A DNA stretch of 64,000 nucleotides from Membranipora membranacea (GCA_914767715.1 OU612067.1:15753001-15817000); one strand, 5' to 3'; shown: positions 9,947 through 20,822, numbered from the stretch's first letter. Translations and numbers: made by a program. The notes: a model not told the origin generated them from the letters alone.

Positions 9947-10025
9947 ACTCACAACAGTTGAGGAAAGTTTTGATGACAGATGAGTTTACTTCAGTGATGA
10001 ACCCTTCAGTTCAGTCTTTAGATGA

Positions 10026-10033
10026 GTTCCTGA
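10026..10033 (+). repeat. hAT target-site duplication, left (GTTCCTGA)
   Basis: GTTCCTGA occurs immediately before the hAT end CAGTGG and again at 12063-12070 immediately after the opposite end. Eight bases is the hAT superfamily length. Confidence 0.93.
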
Positions 10034-10609
10034 CAGTGGTACTTTTGTAAGGGATAATGAAGTGGAGCTCTTACTTATTTATATATTTTAATTCATCAAT
10101 CAATCCTCCCAGCCGGCAAGGTTTAGCCAGCAACCTTCTGTAGAGGTTGCCAATGAGCAGCTTTATTGTTAGCCAATATCCTCTGACATCACCTGTCTTT
10201 GATAGGTATGCCAGAGGGAGCCAGATATCCCCATTTCCCAGCAACAGATAATTATAATTGGTTGTAGATGCTTCTGCTTTTATACTCTATTTTCTTGCCA
10301 TAGGCGGTTGCAGAAATAACTTTTCTGGACTGACAACACATAGCCAACACTCAAATATTAATGTATTTACCATCTATTAGTATGGCTCCAGCATGAGAAC
10401 AGTTTACTCCCCATTGTTTTCGACAGGGCTCTCAACCACTCAGGCTTAGCCCGAGTTACTCACTAAGCTAAAAACTCAGATTTTGCTCGTTGGCAGAGAT
10501 AAATAATATACAAACAATGCTAAATGTTGCCTTACAATAATTTATGCCATATTATTAATGAATGATCCAGTATTAGATTCTAGTTGTGATAAGCTATGTA
10601 AATAATACT

Positions 10610-11279
10610 GCACTACCTATACTAATAATGCCTCTCACTGCACTCACTGTAATAATACTCTCCTGCACTGCCTATTCAAGTCATTTCTAAATCAATGATC
10701 AAACAATGATCCCAGAGATCCCAAGAGATTATTATGGCTAAACAGAAATTGGAATTTTAGAAATGTTAAAAAAGTGATTTTGCAGGTGAACCGGATAAAT
10801 CAAGGCAATGATTTGAAATAGCATCACATTACATTAATTATGCCTTTCTACCCTGGCGCCTCGATTCGATTATTGCACTGCCTATACTAATAATGCCTCT
10901 CACTGCACTCACTGTAATAATACTCTCACTGCGCTGCCTATTCAAGTCATTTCTAAATCAATGATCAAACAATGATTTCTAAGCGTTATGGAATATCAAC
11001 ACTTTACATCCCAACTGAGATGAATAATAAAGATAACATCAAACTTTTGCATGAGAATTATGGGTGGTATTTGTTGTGGGTATTTGATTTCATTTGTGAT
11101 AATCTATGCTCTTATTGAACTGCCAATCCCAGAGATTTGCGAATGAGATTATTATGGCTAAATAGAAATTGGAATTTTAGACATGTTAAAAAAGTGATTT
11201 TGCAGGTGAACCGGATAAATCCAGGCAATGATTTCAATAGCATCACATTACATTAGTTGTGCCTTTCTACCCTGGCGTC
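10610..11279 (+). repeat. Internal direct repeats of the hAT element
   Basis: Two blocks are duplicated in order. Block A (CTCACTGCACTCACTGTAAT core) is at about 10610-10707 and 10875-10977. Block B (GATTATTATGGCTAAA...GAACCGGATAAATC) is at about 10712-10860 and 11128-11279. Copies differ by scattered substitutions and small indels. Confidence 0.85.
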
Positions 11280-11596
11280 TTTAAATCAATATTTTTACAA
11301 ACATCATATTTTAACATCATGGGGAGTCATTTTCACCTGTGGCGACGGCCTTGGTTAGTCCATACGAATTGGTTCATCTGGATCATATCTAAAATTATTT
11401 ACGATTTTATGTTTACAAGAAATGCTCTAGGTTTTTATTGATTTACTTGCTATCACAAACATGAAATGTTGCGAGAAAAAGATGCATATACTTTGTCAAT
11501 AAAATAACTTGCTCCTAGAGTATTGACTTGCATTTGAGGGCATCGCTCTAGAAAATTGTGTATGATGTGATCAAGGAGTTGTCTTTAACAATCAAA

Positions 11597-11836
11597 TTAA
11601 AAACTTTCCTTAGTAATTTCTTGTCTATGGTACATTTGCTCGTGTGCAAAACAGGCAGACAATAAATACATAAAGAGGGAAACTACACAACTTTTGAACA
11701 TCATGAAAGCTAATGGCTTTGAACTTAGATGCAACATTTTTTTAACAACATACTTTCTTTGACTTGCTTTGCCAGCTATTCTTTGCACATAATCTTCAAA
11801 TCTCAGGTGTTTCACCCAACAATATTTCGGTGCCAT
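11597..11836 (-). mobile_element. LINE reverse-transcriptase C-terminal fragment inside the hAT
   Basis: This open stretch resembles the LINE fragment at 38920-39390: both carry LRFEDxV, then KAxQR, then SxKPLAxMxFKS and a following hydrophobic Leu/Tyr-rich run. It covers only the region after the polymerase core, has no catalytic motif and is truncated. It probably came in by retrotransposition into an hAT ancestor. Confidence 0.7.
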
Positions 11837-12570
11837 CTCAGACGTACCCGCAGCTGTTTATGCTCAGGGCGTTTTACACCTTTAAAATACCACTATGCGA
11901 CATGCTAATTTCAAAACTCAAGTTTCGAATCCTCCCAGGCTGAGAGCCCTGCTCATCCAGGGAATAAAAAAAATTGATGTGGAGCTCAGCTCCACTTCAA
12001 GAAGGGTGTTTATAACCAAGTGGAGCTCAGCTCCACTTACTCACTGTACAAAAGTACCACTGGTTCCTGACCACAGATTTACTGTTTCCATCAATGAGAA
12101 TCATAAATTACGATTACTCTTATCAACGCGGAAGTCATTGGGTAGCATTGAACATGTCTTCAACTGCTACCGCAGAGTACTTTGATTCATATGGTGGAGT
12201 GATCAAACATCCTCAGATTGAAAGAAAATTGAAAGACATGCAAATCACTAGAAGAAATGCAGAAGTGCTGCAAGGTTTTTCAACTGTGTGTGGACAATAT
12301 TGCCTCGTCTTTCTTTTGTTGAGAGCAAGGGATTATTCATTTCAAGATATTATATCAAAGCTTCTCTATGTTGATTCAACCGCGGAAAGAGATATAGTAG
12401 TCAATCAACTAATTAATAATTTGTATTTTCCAACTTTACTGCAGAATAAGACAGTAGTTTTTGATGAGAGAATGATACAGCATTATTAAAAGTAGTTACT
12501 TTAAGGAAGGATATGCAATTTATTTAAAAAAGTACATGTGTTGCTTTTGCTTTTGCTTATTTCAGATTCT

Positions 12571-12614
12571 TTTATTGTTACTCATGAAGTATTATACATA
12601 TAAATCATAATAAA
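12571..12614. terminator. Converging poly(A) signals between protease and polymerase genes
   Basis: AATAAA is present on the plus strand at 12609-12614 (serving the rightward capsid/protease block) and on the minus strand at 12571-12576 (serving the polymerase, about 95 bases past its stop). The signals cross, so the two convergent transcripts would overlap by a short distance. Confidence 0.55.
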
Positions 12615-12670
12615 ATCTCATAATGAACATAAAACGTCATATAAAATAATTCTCAAATTTAAAAACATTA

Positions 12671-15600
12671 CTATAAATGAATAGGCATTGTTGTGACACC
12701 ATCATCACAAACTAAACGCTTGGCATAAAAAAATGAAAGCCCAGATCTCAACTGAGTATAAGTTACCATTGAGTTATTTCGTTTCATTATTCCTTTGTTT
12801 TTTCCATAAACTGGTTTCTTGGTGGTTAATGTATTTAGAAAGTGTGTCCTGGTGAAAGAATTCAGTTTACGCATAATTCCTTTGGTACTCGTTTTGCTAG
12901 TGGAAGAGCTAAAAGTATGATATGTTTTTGCGTTGAGGGCAATGATGCCTGTCCCAGAGAATTCTTCTTTGAACAGTCCTGGTGTGCGTTTATGGTAAAC
13001 ATGCATGGCTTTACAACAGGCTTGCATCACCCATGGTAAACCCTTTACTTTACTATCAACAAAAGATTGTTTGTGTGCGGGACAAAATTTAGGAATAAAC
13101 CATTTATCATACTCTTCATAAAACTGCTGTTGCAAAGTCTTAGGAATCAAAGACTCCAGCTCATCACAGGTGGCAAAATATGCAGAGTCTGTGTCCATAC
13201 AGACATACTCAAAACATGAATCATGGAAAAACTTGCACATAAAATCGTAGTAGAATTGAAGCATGCGTAGTTTTGCAATTTGCAGAATAGAGAAGCCTAT
13301 TATTATTGGGGTGTCCAATTTTATCTTCTTTTTGCTCAATTCAATTTCAAATACATCATCACCCAACTCCTCAATAGACATGAAATTCTTCTCGTTAATA
13401 AAAGATGAAGCAGTTTTTAGGTCAGTTGTGTATTTTATGTCAGTGAAGCGTTCCTTGTTAGTTATGGTTGCACCATAAATGGCATTCCCAGAGAGTTTGG
13501 CAGTATCCGATCTTACTTTTGTTGATGGGTCAGCATCACCTAATCTTCTTTCAGCACATATTGCTTCCCCAAACTCACGAAAACACTTATGTTTCTTAAA
13601 TTGCACAATCTGATATATCTTAGTTATTTTCAAACCATGATCAATGTACCATTTCAAAAGTGAGGTTAGAACTAGAATTTTCTTGCCAAACATACTCCCA
13701 ATCAATGAACGCTGTGGTGATTGATAAATTTTGTTCTCTACTGCAAAGGCTTTCATCAACGGAGACAGATCTTCTTGACTGATGCTGACATTTTTGAAAA
13801 TTGGTGGCATCTCATGGAATCTGTGTTTCAAATGATCGGGCACGTGAATATCACACTCTACGAGGCCAAAGAAGCGTTCAGATTTTACTGCTGATATTAT
13901 TTCTTCTTGAGTCATGGATTTTCTCTCGCTCATTTCTCTGAAAGTCAGATTGCTAACAAACCTAGAGATATACTTAGAAGAACTTTTTTGATAGTTCCAT
14001 TGACACTCAAAAATTGATATAACTTTAAAACCAAGCGCTCTTAAATATGCTTCTTTCTCAGATGTGTCTTGATATAACCGCTGATATGAAATTCCGTTGA
14101 TTGGGTTGGTTACCTGATCATTTGTGTTTGGGCAGTTAGGATCTGGGCAACCATGAAAAAGGCAGCCATGAAATTGGTAAACAGTTTGGGTCTCTTTACA
14201 AAATCCGTCAACAGGTAGTGAATGCTGTCCCAAACGAATTTCACCTTGATTATATTTATGTCTAATGTAAGTGTTATTCATGTGCGCTTTGAACTCCAGC
14301 CATTCATTAGCTAATCGCCCGTGAACATCAACAAAGCGTGGAGTGAATTTGTCTTCCGACTTTCTTCTAATCATGCATCCAGTTGGGAGGTCTTGCATTG
14401 CAGCATATAAATACAAACTGTTAGCATCATAACCTTTGATTTGCTTACATATTTTAGCGGAGTGGCCATATTTTGCAAATTTTAGATAGGTTTTATCACA
14501 CTCATGATACCTATGAAACACAAGAGCAGGTCCTCCAACAATATTGTCTCTCACAGTCTTGTGAAGGTCAGAGTTTTTTTGTGAGATGAGAGGAATTGAA
14601 AACTCATTAGTCAAGGACTCTTTGAAAAGCCACTTGGTAGCAAGAGATGGAACACTAACAGCATCCTTGAACATATCTAATCCTTTTGAAATGTAGACAT
14701 CTGATTGCTTTTGTAGGGCCTCAAGAAAAGGAACCACATCCAAATTGTTATACCATATAAGGAAATCACGTAGTGTTTGCATATCATGATGTGTCCAAAT
14801 TTCTTTGCAATAGTCATATTCTTCAAGTGATATATTTGACTGTTTAAGAGAGGAATAAAATGCAGAGTGAGGGGGTAAAGCTGGTTCATTGAGCATATCC
14901 AAGGATGTAATATACTCATATGGGAAGTAACCTTTTTGTACAGAACAGTTGTAAGCTTTCAGAAAATTCTCATAAGAGAAGCCAGGAGCAATGTAATTTG
15001 TTGCATCTACAAATTTCAGTTTGTGGGTCTTGATGCATTTCATACAACTATTGCGCTTGATTGCAAATTTGATTTGATCGGTTTTGCACAGATGACGGAT
15101 CAAAGGAGCTCTAATAACATTCAAATCATACTTTTGCCCATTAAAGGAAACTACTGGAAGTTCAGCAAAGTGAGCTTTGAGTTTTTCTATTAGATTACCT
15201 ATACTATTGAATTGATAGTTACGGGGATTAGACCACTGTTTTTGAGAATAGTCTAATTCAGTTTTCATGCGTGTACTGTCCAAGCTTTCAAGTTTATGTA
15301 GTAGGGGCGATATTTTTTCCAGATTGAGTGAGTATGCAACATCACTGAGATGCAACAGGTAGAGCACAAATTTTTCAACTAGTGCATCGGCATCTCCATC
15401 ACTAACTAGACAAAATGGATTGAGGTATCCGGGTACATTAGAACATATGCTAATACTCATTAGTTTGTGATCATTGTTGAAAGTCAACTTGGGTGTGTTC
15501 TCTAAAGTGGACTTTGGTAAGAAACACTCAATATCAAATGTTGCACGATATTCATAGAAGCGGTATTCATTTGGAATGGTCAGCCCTGTTCTGTTTTCTA

Positions 15601-16888
15601 TTTCTTCAAAGATATTAGCAGGTGGATAGAAAACATCTTTTTCAAATCTATAGCGCGACTGCTGTTTAGCACAGCTTTTCCTGTGACGAAGAAGGTTGGA
15701 TTTTGTAGGGAAACTTAAGTTACATGTTTTGCAGGTGAAACACTTTGAGAATGATGATATATCATGTATATAGCAGAAGTGATTACCAACCATGCATAAG
15801 TTAAGCTCCACACTTGACTTACTGAAGGATTGAAATATAAGCGTGCATTTACTGTCACGAGCTAATTTGTAAACCGATATCTTGATGTCAAAGATTTTTT
15901 CCAGACACCGCAGATCTTCTAATGTCACACCTTCAAACTCTGAGACCGAAGCGGGGGATATGCCAACATATTTTGTGAATGTATAGAACAAATCATGAAT
16001 CTTACTCAGACTTGCTTTTGGAAACAAGCAGTCACAGCGCTTTTTGCAAACACAATTCTGTTTTAAATACAACGCACGAAAAAAACACAGATTGTCATTG
16101 ATTGTCTTGTTATGAACACCCCTACACAAAGTTTTCACGCATTTTAGCTTTTTAATGTGTGTAGGAATTTGGCACGGCGAACCAATCTTGGGAAAGGGAA
16201 GTTTGCTCAAATAAAATGAGATATTTGTCACATGAAACACACCCCATGAACTATTTGGTCGGTTGGATTTTGCATTTTCACACATGTCTAAATTGTCAAG
16301 ATACTCTCCAATATCCCTCATGTCGGCTAATGATTTAACAGTGATGGGATGATCAAAAATCATTGTATTGTTGGTTGAACTGTGATAATATCGTATCTCT
16401 TCAGTATTGGTATTCTTGAGAACATATCCCAAACAACACTGAAGTTTGACTTGAGTAGATAATTTTGTCAACCAAAGATTACACAATGCATCAGTAATTG
16501 ATTGATTGTTGTTGATAAGACGTAGATTAAAAATGTCAACAACCCTTCTACACCTGAAATAAGTTTTGACTCCTTCCCAATTTGTCCTAAGTAAGTCTTT
16601 TAGGGGTGATGATTGAACAACTGTGTCTAATCTAGTGCTTTCAATTTGGTCAGCATGAGTAATTGTCCCACCAAACTGGTGTGAGGTGTGTGCTGAACTA
16701 GGCCCTGCAGAACTGTTACTTCTCAGACATTTTTGTTTGTGAATGCTGAGCTGGTGTTTTCTTGTAAAAACTTTGCAACAGCCTAAACACTGAAATCCTA
16801 TGAAATTCTGATCATGTTTAGTTTTCACATGTCTTTTCAGGTTTGATTTGGTTGAGAATTCACCAAGACACTCTTTACAGACCAACAT
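12671..16888 (-). CDS. Polinton protein-primed DNA polymerase B with zinc fingers and OTU-like domain
   Basis: 1,405 residues, uninterrupted. The N-terminus has a C2H2 finger (C4, C7, H20, H25) and a C2HC finger (C34, C37, H50, C54). An OTU-like cysteine-protease region follows (C268 in NDNLCFFR, H370 in VGNHFCYI), then another C2HC finger (C386, C389, H402, C406). The 3'-5' exonuclease motifs are D452/E454 (FDIEC), SFNGQKYD at 581-588 and YNNLDV at 713-718. Polymerase motifs are YDANSLY (D821), KLSGNAIYG at 1131-1139 and DTDS at 1232-1235. The VYQFHGC insert (903-909) is typical of Polinton polymerases. It would copy the element from protein-primed ends. All catalytic residues are present. 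The start lies 74 bases after the stop of the upstream spliced gene on the same strand. Confidence 0.96.
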   Translation of the reverse strand: MLVCKECLGEFSTKSNLKRHVKTKHDQNFIGFQCLGCCKVFTRKHQLSIHKQKCLRSNSSAGPSSAHTSHQFGGTITHADQIESTRLDTVVQSSPLKDLLRTNWEGVKTYFRCRRVVDIFNLRLINNNQSITDALCNLWLTKLSTQVKLQCCLGYVLKNTNTEEIRYYHSSTNNTMIFDHPITVKSLADMRDIGEYLDNLDMCENAKSNRPNSSWGVFHVTNISFYLSKLPFPKIGSPCQIPTHIKKLKCVKTLCRGVHNKTINDNLCFFRALYLKQNCVCKKRCDCLFPKASLSKIHDLFYTFTKYVGISPASVSEFEGVTLEDLRCLEKIFDIKISVYKLARDSKCTLIFQSFSKSSVELNLCMVGNHFCYIHDISSFSKCFTCKTCNLSFPTKSNLLRHRKSCAKQQSRYRFEKDVFYPPANIFEEIENRTGLTIPNEYRFYEYRATFDIECFLPKSTLENTPKLTFNNDHKLMSISICSNVPGYLNPFCLVSDGDADALVEKFVLYLLHLSDVAYSLNLEKISPLLHKLESLDSTRMKTELDYSQKQWSNPRNYQFNSIGNLIEKLKAHFAELPVVSFNGQKYDLNVIRAPLIRHLCKTDQIKFAIKRNSCMKCIKTHKLKFVDATNYIAPGFSYENFLKAYNCSVQKGYFPYEYITSLDMLNEPALPPHSAFYSSLKQSNISLEEYDYCKEIWTHHDMQTLRDFLIWYNNLDVVPFLEALQKQSDVYISKGLDMFKDAVSVPSLATKWLFKESLTNEFSIPLISQKNSDLHKTVRDNIVGGPALVFHRYHECDKTYLKFAKYGHSAKICKQIKGYDANSLYLYAAMQDLPTGCMIRRKSEDKFTPRFVDVHGRLANEWLEFKAHMNNTYIRHKYNQGEIRLGQHSLPVDGFCKETQTVYQFHGCLFHGCPDPNCPNTNDQVTNPINGISYQRLYQDTSEKEAYLRALGFKVISIFECQWNYQKSSSKYISRFVSNLTFREMSERKSMTQEEIISAVKSERFFGLVECDIHVPDHLKHRFHEMPPIFKNVSISQEDLSPLMKAFAVENKIYQSPQRSLIGSMFGKKILVLTSLLKWYIDHGLKITKIYQIVQFKKHKCFREFGEAICAERRLGDADPSTKVRSDTAKLSGNAIYGATITNKERFTDIKYTTDLKTASSFINEKNFMSIEELGDDVFEIELSKKKIKLDTPIIIGFSILQIAKLRMLQFYYDFMCKFFHDSCFEYVCMDTDSAYFATCDELESLIPKTLQQQFYEEYDKWFIPKFCPAHKQSFVDSKVKGLPWVMQACCKAMHVYHKRTPGLFKEEFSGTGIIALNAKTYHTFSSSTSKTSTKGIMRKLNSFTRTHFLNTLTTKKPVYGKNKGIMKRNNSMVTYTQLRSGLSFFYAKRLVCDDGVTTMPIHL

Positions 16889-16962
16889 TTCTGTTTGTGA
16901 TCACTTTACATGTATTTTATGAAGAAACGTTAAACGATAATGTGTTTTCAATATTAACTATT

Positions 16963-19900
16963 CTATATGGACAAAAAGTCAAAGGTACCTTCTGCCGCGG
17001 GGTTAGTGTTTGTGGAAGATCTATTGGGAAGGATCTCGTCTAGTTTTAGTATGTTGATCTGTGGCATTAAGTTCATCTTGTCCTCTATATTGGTGAATGA
17101 CAGTTGTAGAACATACGAGACGAGGCACTGTTGCGTTCTGCAAGATGCACTGATCTCCAGTGCATCTTCTAATGCCAGTGCTCTTTCCAAATTGTGGAGC
17201 CTACAAAATAAAAAAATCATATTATTTAAACCTACATGCATAATGAAAGTAGTAAATACCACAATACTGCTGTATTTAACCTATTGGGAAACAATATTCT
17301 GAACATAAATTGTATTCAAATTTCAATAGTACGACCCATGACATGATTTGATGGTAGCTCAATGATGGCATTACATGAGACTCAGAATAAGGAAAGCATC
17401 TCATACTTACACTGTCTCTGTTGACTCAGGGGTTCCCCTGAGTCTGAATCGAGCATAGGTCCTCCTAAATCTCCGGTTCACTGGTCTATATAATCTGTTA
17501 TACTTGGATTCTATTTGCTCCAAGGCTCTTGACAGATCCGATGCCACTGCTGGTGATGCTTGGTACCCCTGAACTGTTTTGGATCTGTATATGTACCTTG
17601 GAGTAATGACTACAAAACAAATGAAAAGAACATTCTTAGTATTGTATTATCGAGTCTGTTTTTCAAGTTATGACAACTCGCAAACTGCAGCAGCAATTAT
17701 TACCAAGTTGGTAGCTGTCTGTAATAAATTCAAGGAGAGTGCGATTCCTTTTGAATGACAATTCTTTCCTTCCAAGCGGCACAATAACTTATTTTGTTTT
17801 CCATTGTTTTATTTATTTATACAATTATGATATCTAACTTACATCCTTCTGATAACTGTCTTAGCGCCGTTATACTTAGGGGTCTCTTTAAAGGATCATT
17901 TGCATGCCATACATCTCCTTCCTCCTGTTAGTGAAAAAAAGTAAGTAACATATAAGATATAAAAATACTCTCACATATAAAATTGTTCACTGTTAGCTAT
18001 TCAGAGGTTTTGAGGAGATATGCGTAATGAGATGACAATATGGCATTACATAATGGTGGGAGGTGATGCACAAGAACTTCACATGTGAATAAATATATGC
18101 CGTATTTTACTTACATTGAGCTGAATTTCATCAATGTTGAAGTCCGCTACCTTAACCGGATACACCGACAGACCAGGAAACGGTGTTGGTGTGGTTTGGG
18201 GTGCAGTTTGGGGAGAAGTTTGGGATGCTGTTTGGGGTCCGGTCAATGCTGTTGTTGGTGGTGGTGGTGGTGCTGCTGCTGCCGATTGGAGTCTATACTC
18301 CCTCAAAACTGAGGAAGTAGATGGTCCCAAGTCTGGAAGTTCGAATTGGGTATCTTCCAAATCATCAGCTGCTGGGGGAGGGGGGTATACCAACATCTTC
18401 GTGTACTAAAATATTATTGAGAGAGAGAAATGATAAATTGCTTAAGGAGAAATTCATGAAGCTTTTTTTGATAAGTGAGCATTTGCAATGCAATAATGAT
18501 ACACCTTACCTATGCAGGGGTGTATCCATTGGATTGCCTCTAGGGCTAACCCTTACCAACTTTAAAACATGACAATTACTCAAAATGGTTATAAAGTCAG
18601 CCTCAAGGAGATAACGATTCCAATTTTATGAGATTTCCAAAACAAAAGCCCTAGCATTACCAGGTTGAAGGATAATTCTCTATGTCTGGAATTAAGTGAT
18701 ATCATTGATATTGAGCACATATAAAAACATAAGGAGAAGTGGTGTAATCTTACTTTTTTAGAGGGAGGGATTGCCTTGTTCACTCTTGTTGGAATAGGTG
18801 CATCGGGTCTATCATGAGAAAAAGTTTCATCATCTTCATCTTCGTCGAGATCACTCAGCAGCTGTGAAAAGAAATTGACAAAACTGATTTATGCATGGGT
18901 AAGGTGGCACACATATGCAGCCAAGTGTACATAATCCCAACAGAATGAGGAGGTTGATAATTTTCTCCATCTAATAAAAATGAAATGAAAGGTTTGTCCT
19001 CTCTCAATCCTGTCCCTGACACAATAATATTGCAGATATGGAACACTTGACGTGAAACAAGAAGGTTGGAAATTACTCGATAATAATCATGATAAATGCT
19101 TACTTTTGCACATCGCTTGCGTTTCCTTGTCTCAACCTCAACATCCTCATCATCTTCGTCATCATCTTGCCTTTTTCTCTTTCGTGTGAGGTCAATGACT
19201 TCTTCTTCCTCATTCACACTCTATTAACATTAAACATTGAGCACTGATTGATATACAATTAAGTATGTAGAAAAGGGCAGCCCGTAGGCAGATATTTTTA
19301 ACAGTGCAATGGAAACACAATCATTATCAAGGGCAAGAACTGTGCAGATTAAACACATGCACATTAGAGTTGTGTAACAAAACAAAATTATTAGAAAAAA
19401 ATTGAATAGGTAATACTCACTTTTTTGCTTCTCTTCGCTAAAGAGTGATTGGGCTTTTTGGTTGGTCGTTTACCCAGTCGCCTTTCCATTCGCATGTCGC
19501 TTTCATCCTCAAAATCATACTAAAACAAACACGCGTTAAAGCCTTACATAAATGCATAGCAACACTGATAAGGTGAGGGGTGTAAATCCTGGAGAATCTG
19601 GCTGCCTAGTTTAACCAAAAAAAAACGTTTGAGATTTTACAAAAGACTTCTTGGCTTTCTATGCATTATAACATTTATAAAGAAATAGTAAAATTAGTTA
19701 CTTTCAGAATTAGCTACCTCAAGAAGCAAAATTGGTGAAATTAATGCTGAATACTTTTTGTGTATAAGGTAGGTCAAACTTGATCTTCGAATTCACTAAA
19801 ATCCCTTGCAAGGAAGAAGTCATACACACTTGGTAAAAGTATATGGCATACCATGCTAGATTTATTTGTAATAATTAACTACAAAAGTCATTTTGCAAAG

Positions 19901-20381
19901 TCACTCACCATTTCATCATCAAAGCTCCCATCAGAGGCTTTCACCTCCTTCGCCTCACTGTCCAGAAACATTCTCTTGGCATAAGCACTCATAGCGTTGT
20001 TCATTTTGTTTGCAGTTTTGCGGGGCATCTATTTTAAAAGAAAGAACAAAAGTTAGTTGTTTTCAAATTTCTTTTGCCTAACAGGAATTAATAAGGATTT
20101 TTTAAAAATATTTTTTCTACTGCTAAAGCACTCGCCAACACAAAAACCAATAAAATCTTTTTAAATTAGCCAAATCAAGCGGGAGGCACAAGTTCAAAAT
20201 CATGAAATGCACATGTAAAATCTACCAAAAGAACTTGAAGCAAACATTCATGAGAAATTATTCTTACTGGTGGAGTCGTTTCGGTGTCTGACTCAAGTTC
20301 AGGCTCCAGACACCCACCTGGACCCATATGGGATCTTTGTCCCGGTTTGTCGTGAATGCAACCAAAACAAGTATCAAACAT
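16963..20381 (-). CDS. Nine-coding-exon Polinton gene of unknown function (455 aa)
   Basis: Coding exons: 20268-20381, 19909-20028, 19421-19519, 19104-19220, 18754-18861, 18115-18405, 17843-17924, 17411-17609, 16963-17200. All have GT-AG borders, the first six junctions are phase 0, and the total is 456 codons with no internal stop. The protein opens with a Cys/His motif (CFGCIHDK...GQRSHMGPGGCL), continues through alternating acidic and basic low-complexity segments with nuclear-localisation-like runs (RKRKR twice), then a Pro/Ala/Gln-rich segment and a more ordered C-terminal third (ITPRYIYRSK onward, with a likely helix around NLERALALEDALEIS). I recognise no enzyme. A role with the polymerase directly downstream (terminal protein or replication cofactor) is a guess from position. 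Confidence 0.85.
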
Positions 20382-20545
20382 CTAAAATAGTAAATAAAAA
20401 AATACAAAAAATTAAAAAAAATAAAAAAATAAAAAAATAAAACCTTATTTAAACAAACTCAGAACAGTAACATAATTAATTAATTTGAATTCACCCAAAA
20501 ATAAATTCTTATTAAAGGAAAAATATGATTACAATTTTTACTTAC

Positions 20546-20661
20546 ATTGAAGAGTAGTAAGGCTTAAGTCTCCTTGGGTACAATGTGTTGACTTGCAAGC
20601 AGAGGTGAATTCACTTCAAACTGAATGAATGATTTGATGGTTCCAGCCTCATCCTTTTATA
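20546..20661 (-). promoter_or_regulatory. TATA promoter and non-coding first exon of the nine-exon gene
   Basis: TATAAAAGG on the minus strand at 20653-20661 is a near-ideal TATA box. A transcript starting about 30 bases downstream would contain a leader ending at 20546 (CAAT|GTAAGT donor) that splices to the coding exon starting just before the ATG at 20381. It may also drive the polymerase as a second cistron, since no AATAAA separates the two genes. Confidence 0.7.
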
Positions 20662-20816
20662 CCGTGGTGTTTAACCAAAGATCCATCGCAGGTTTGGAAT
20701 TTGAAATTGCAATCCCTTAATCTGCTCTATTATAACTAGTAATTTTAGCCTGTGAGCCTTAATGTTAATTTATCATTGTAAAGCATGACTTGAACTCTCT
20801 ATGTATTATATATAGC

Positions 20817-20822
20817 TTTATT
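20817..20822 (-). terminator. Poly(A) signal of the ATPase block
   Basis: AATAAA on the minus strand lies about 90 bases past the ATPase stop (20911) and upstream of the TATA box of the next leftward gene, so it fits the end of the leftward four-gene block. Confidence 0.55.

Larger units (their letters stand above)
10034..12062. mobile_element. Non-autonomous hAT element nested in the Polinton protease gene
   Basis: 2,029 bp with inverted ends CAGTGGTACTTTTGTA (16 perfect bases), fitting the hAT terminal rule YAGNG, and an 8-base target duplication. Subterminal AGTGGAGCT motifs recur: one near the left end, and several near the right end arranged as palindromes GTGGAGCTCAGCTCCAC (around 11980 and 12020); such motifs are typical transposase binding sites. 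No transposase frame is present. The interior holds two sets of direct repeats and a fragment of a LINE reverse transcriptase. Its movement must depend on a transposase made elsewhere. Confidence 0.92.
9943..12489 (+). pseudogene. Polinton cysteine protease (adenain-like), split by hAT insertion
   Basis: The first 30 codons (9943-10033, MNSQQLRKVLMTDEF onward) and the remainder (from 12071) are separated by a 2,029-base hAT element flanked by 8-base duplications. The downstream part has the catalytic set of the adenovirus/Ulp1 protease clan: His in GSHWVAL (about 12136), Asp in YFDSYGG, Gln in LQGF, and Cys in VCGQYC (about 12289). The two parts are in the same reading frame when the insertion and one duplication are ignored, giving about 169 codons, the family's usual size. 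The gene was thus intact when hit. As it stands, translation ends at a TAA just inside the hAT. It would mature capsid pre-proteins, so this copy should be defective unless supplied by another element. Confidence 0.9.

Noticed and set aside
11895-12185. Separate 96-residue gene overlapping the protease
   Set aside because: Out of frame with the protease catalytic motifs and starting inside the hAT; it is a shadow frame.
14677-14919. Minus-strand 80-residue frame within the polymerase
   Set aside because: It is a shifted frame of the polymerase coding sequence, which is open throughout with all motifs.
18134-18409. Gly/Trp-rich open frames on the plus strand at 18085-18409
   Set aside because: They are antisense shadows of the Pro/Gln-rich exon of the nine-exon gene, which is supported by splice sites and phase.
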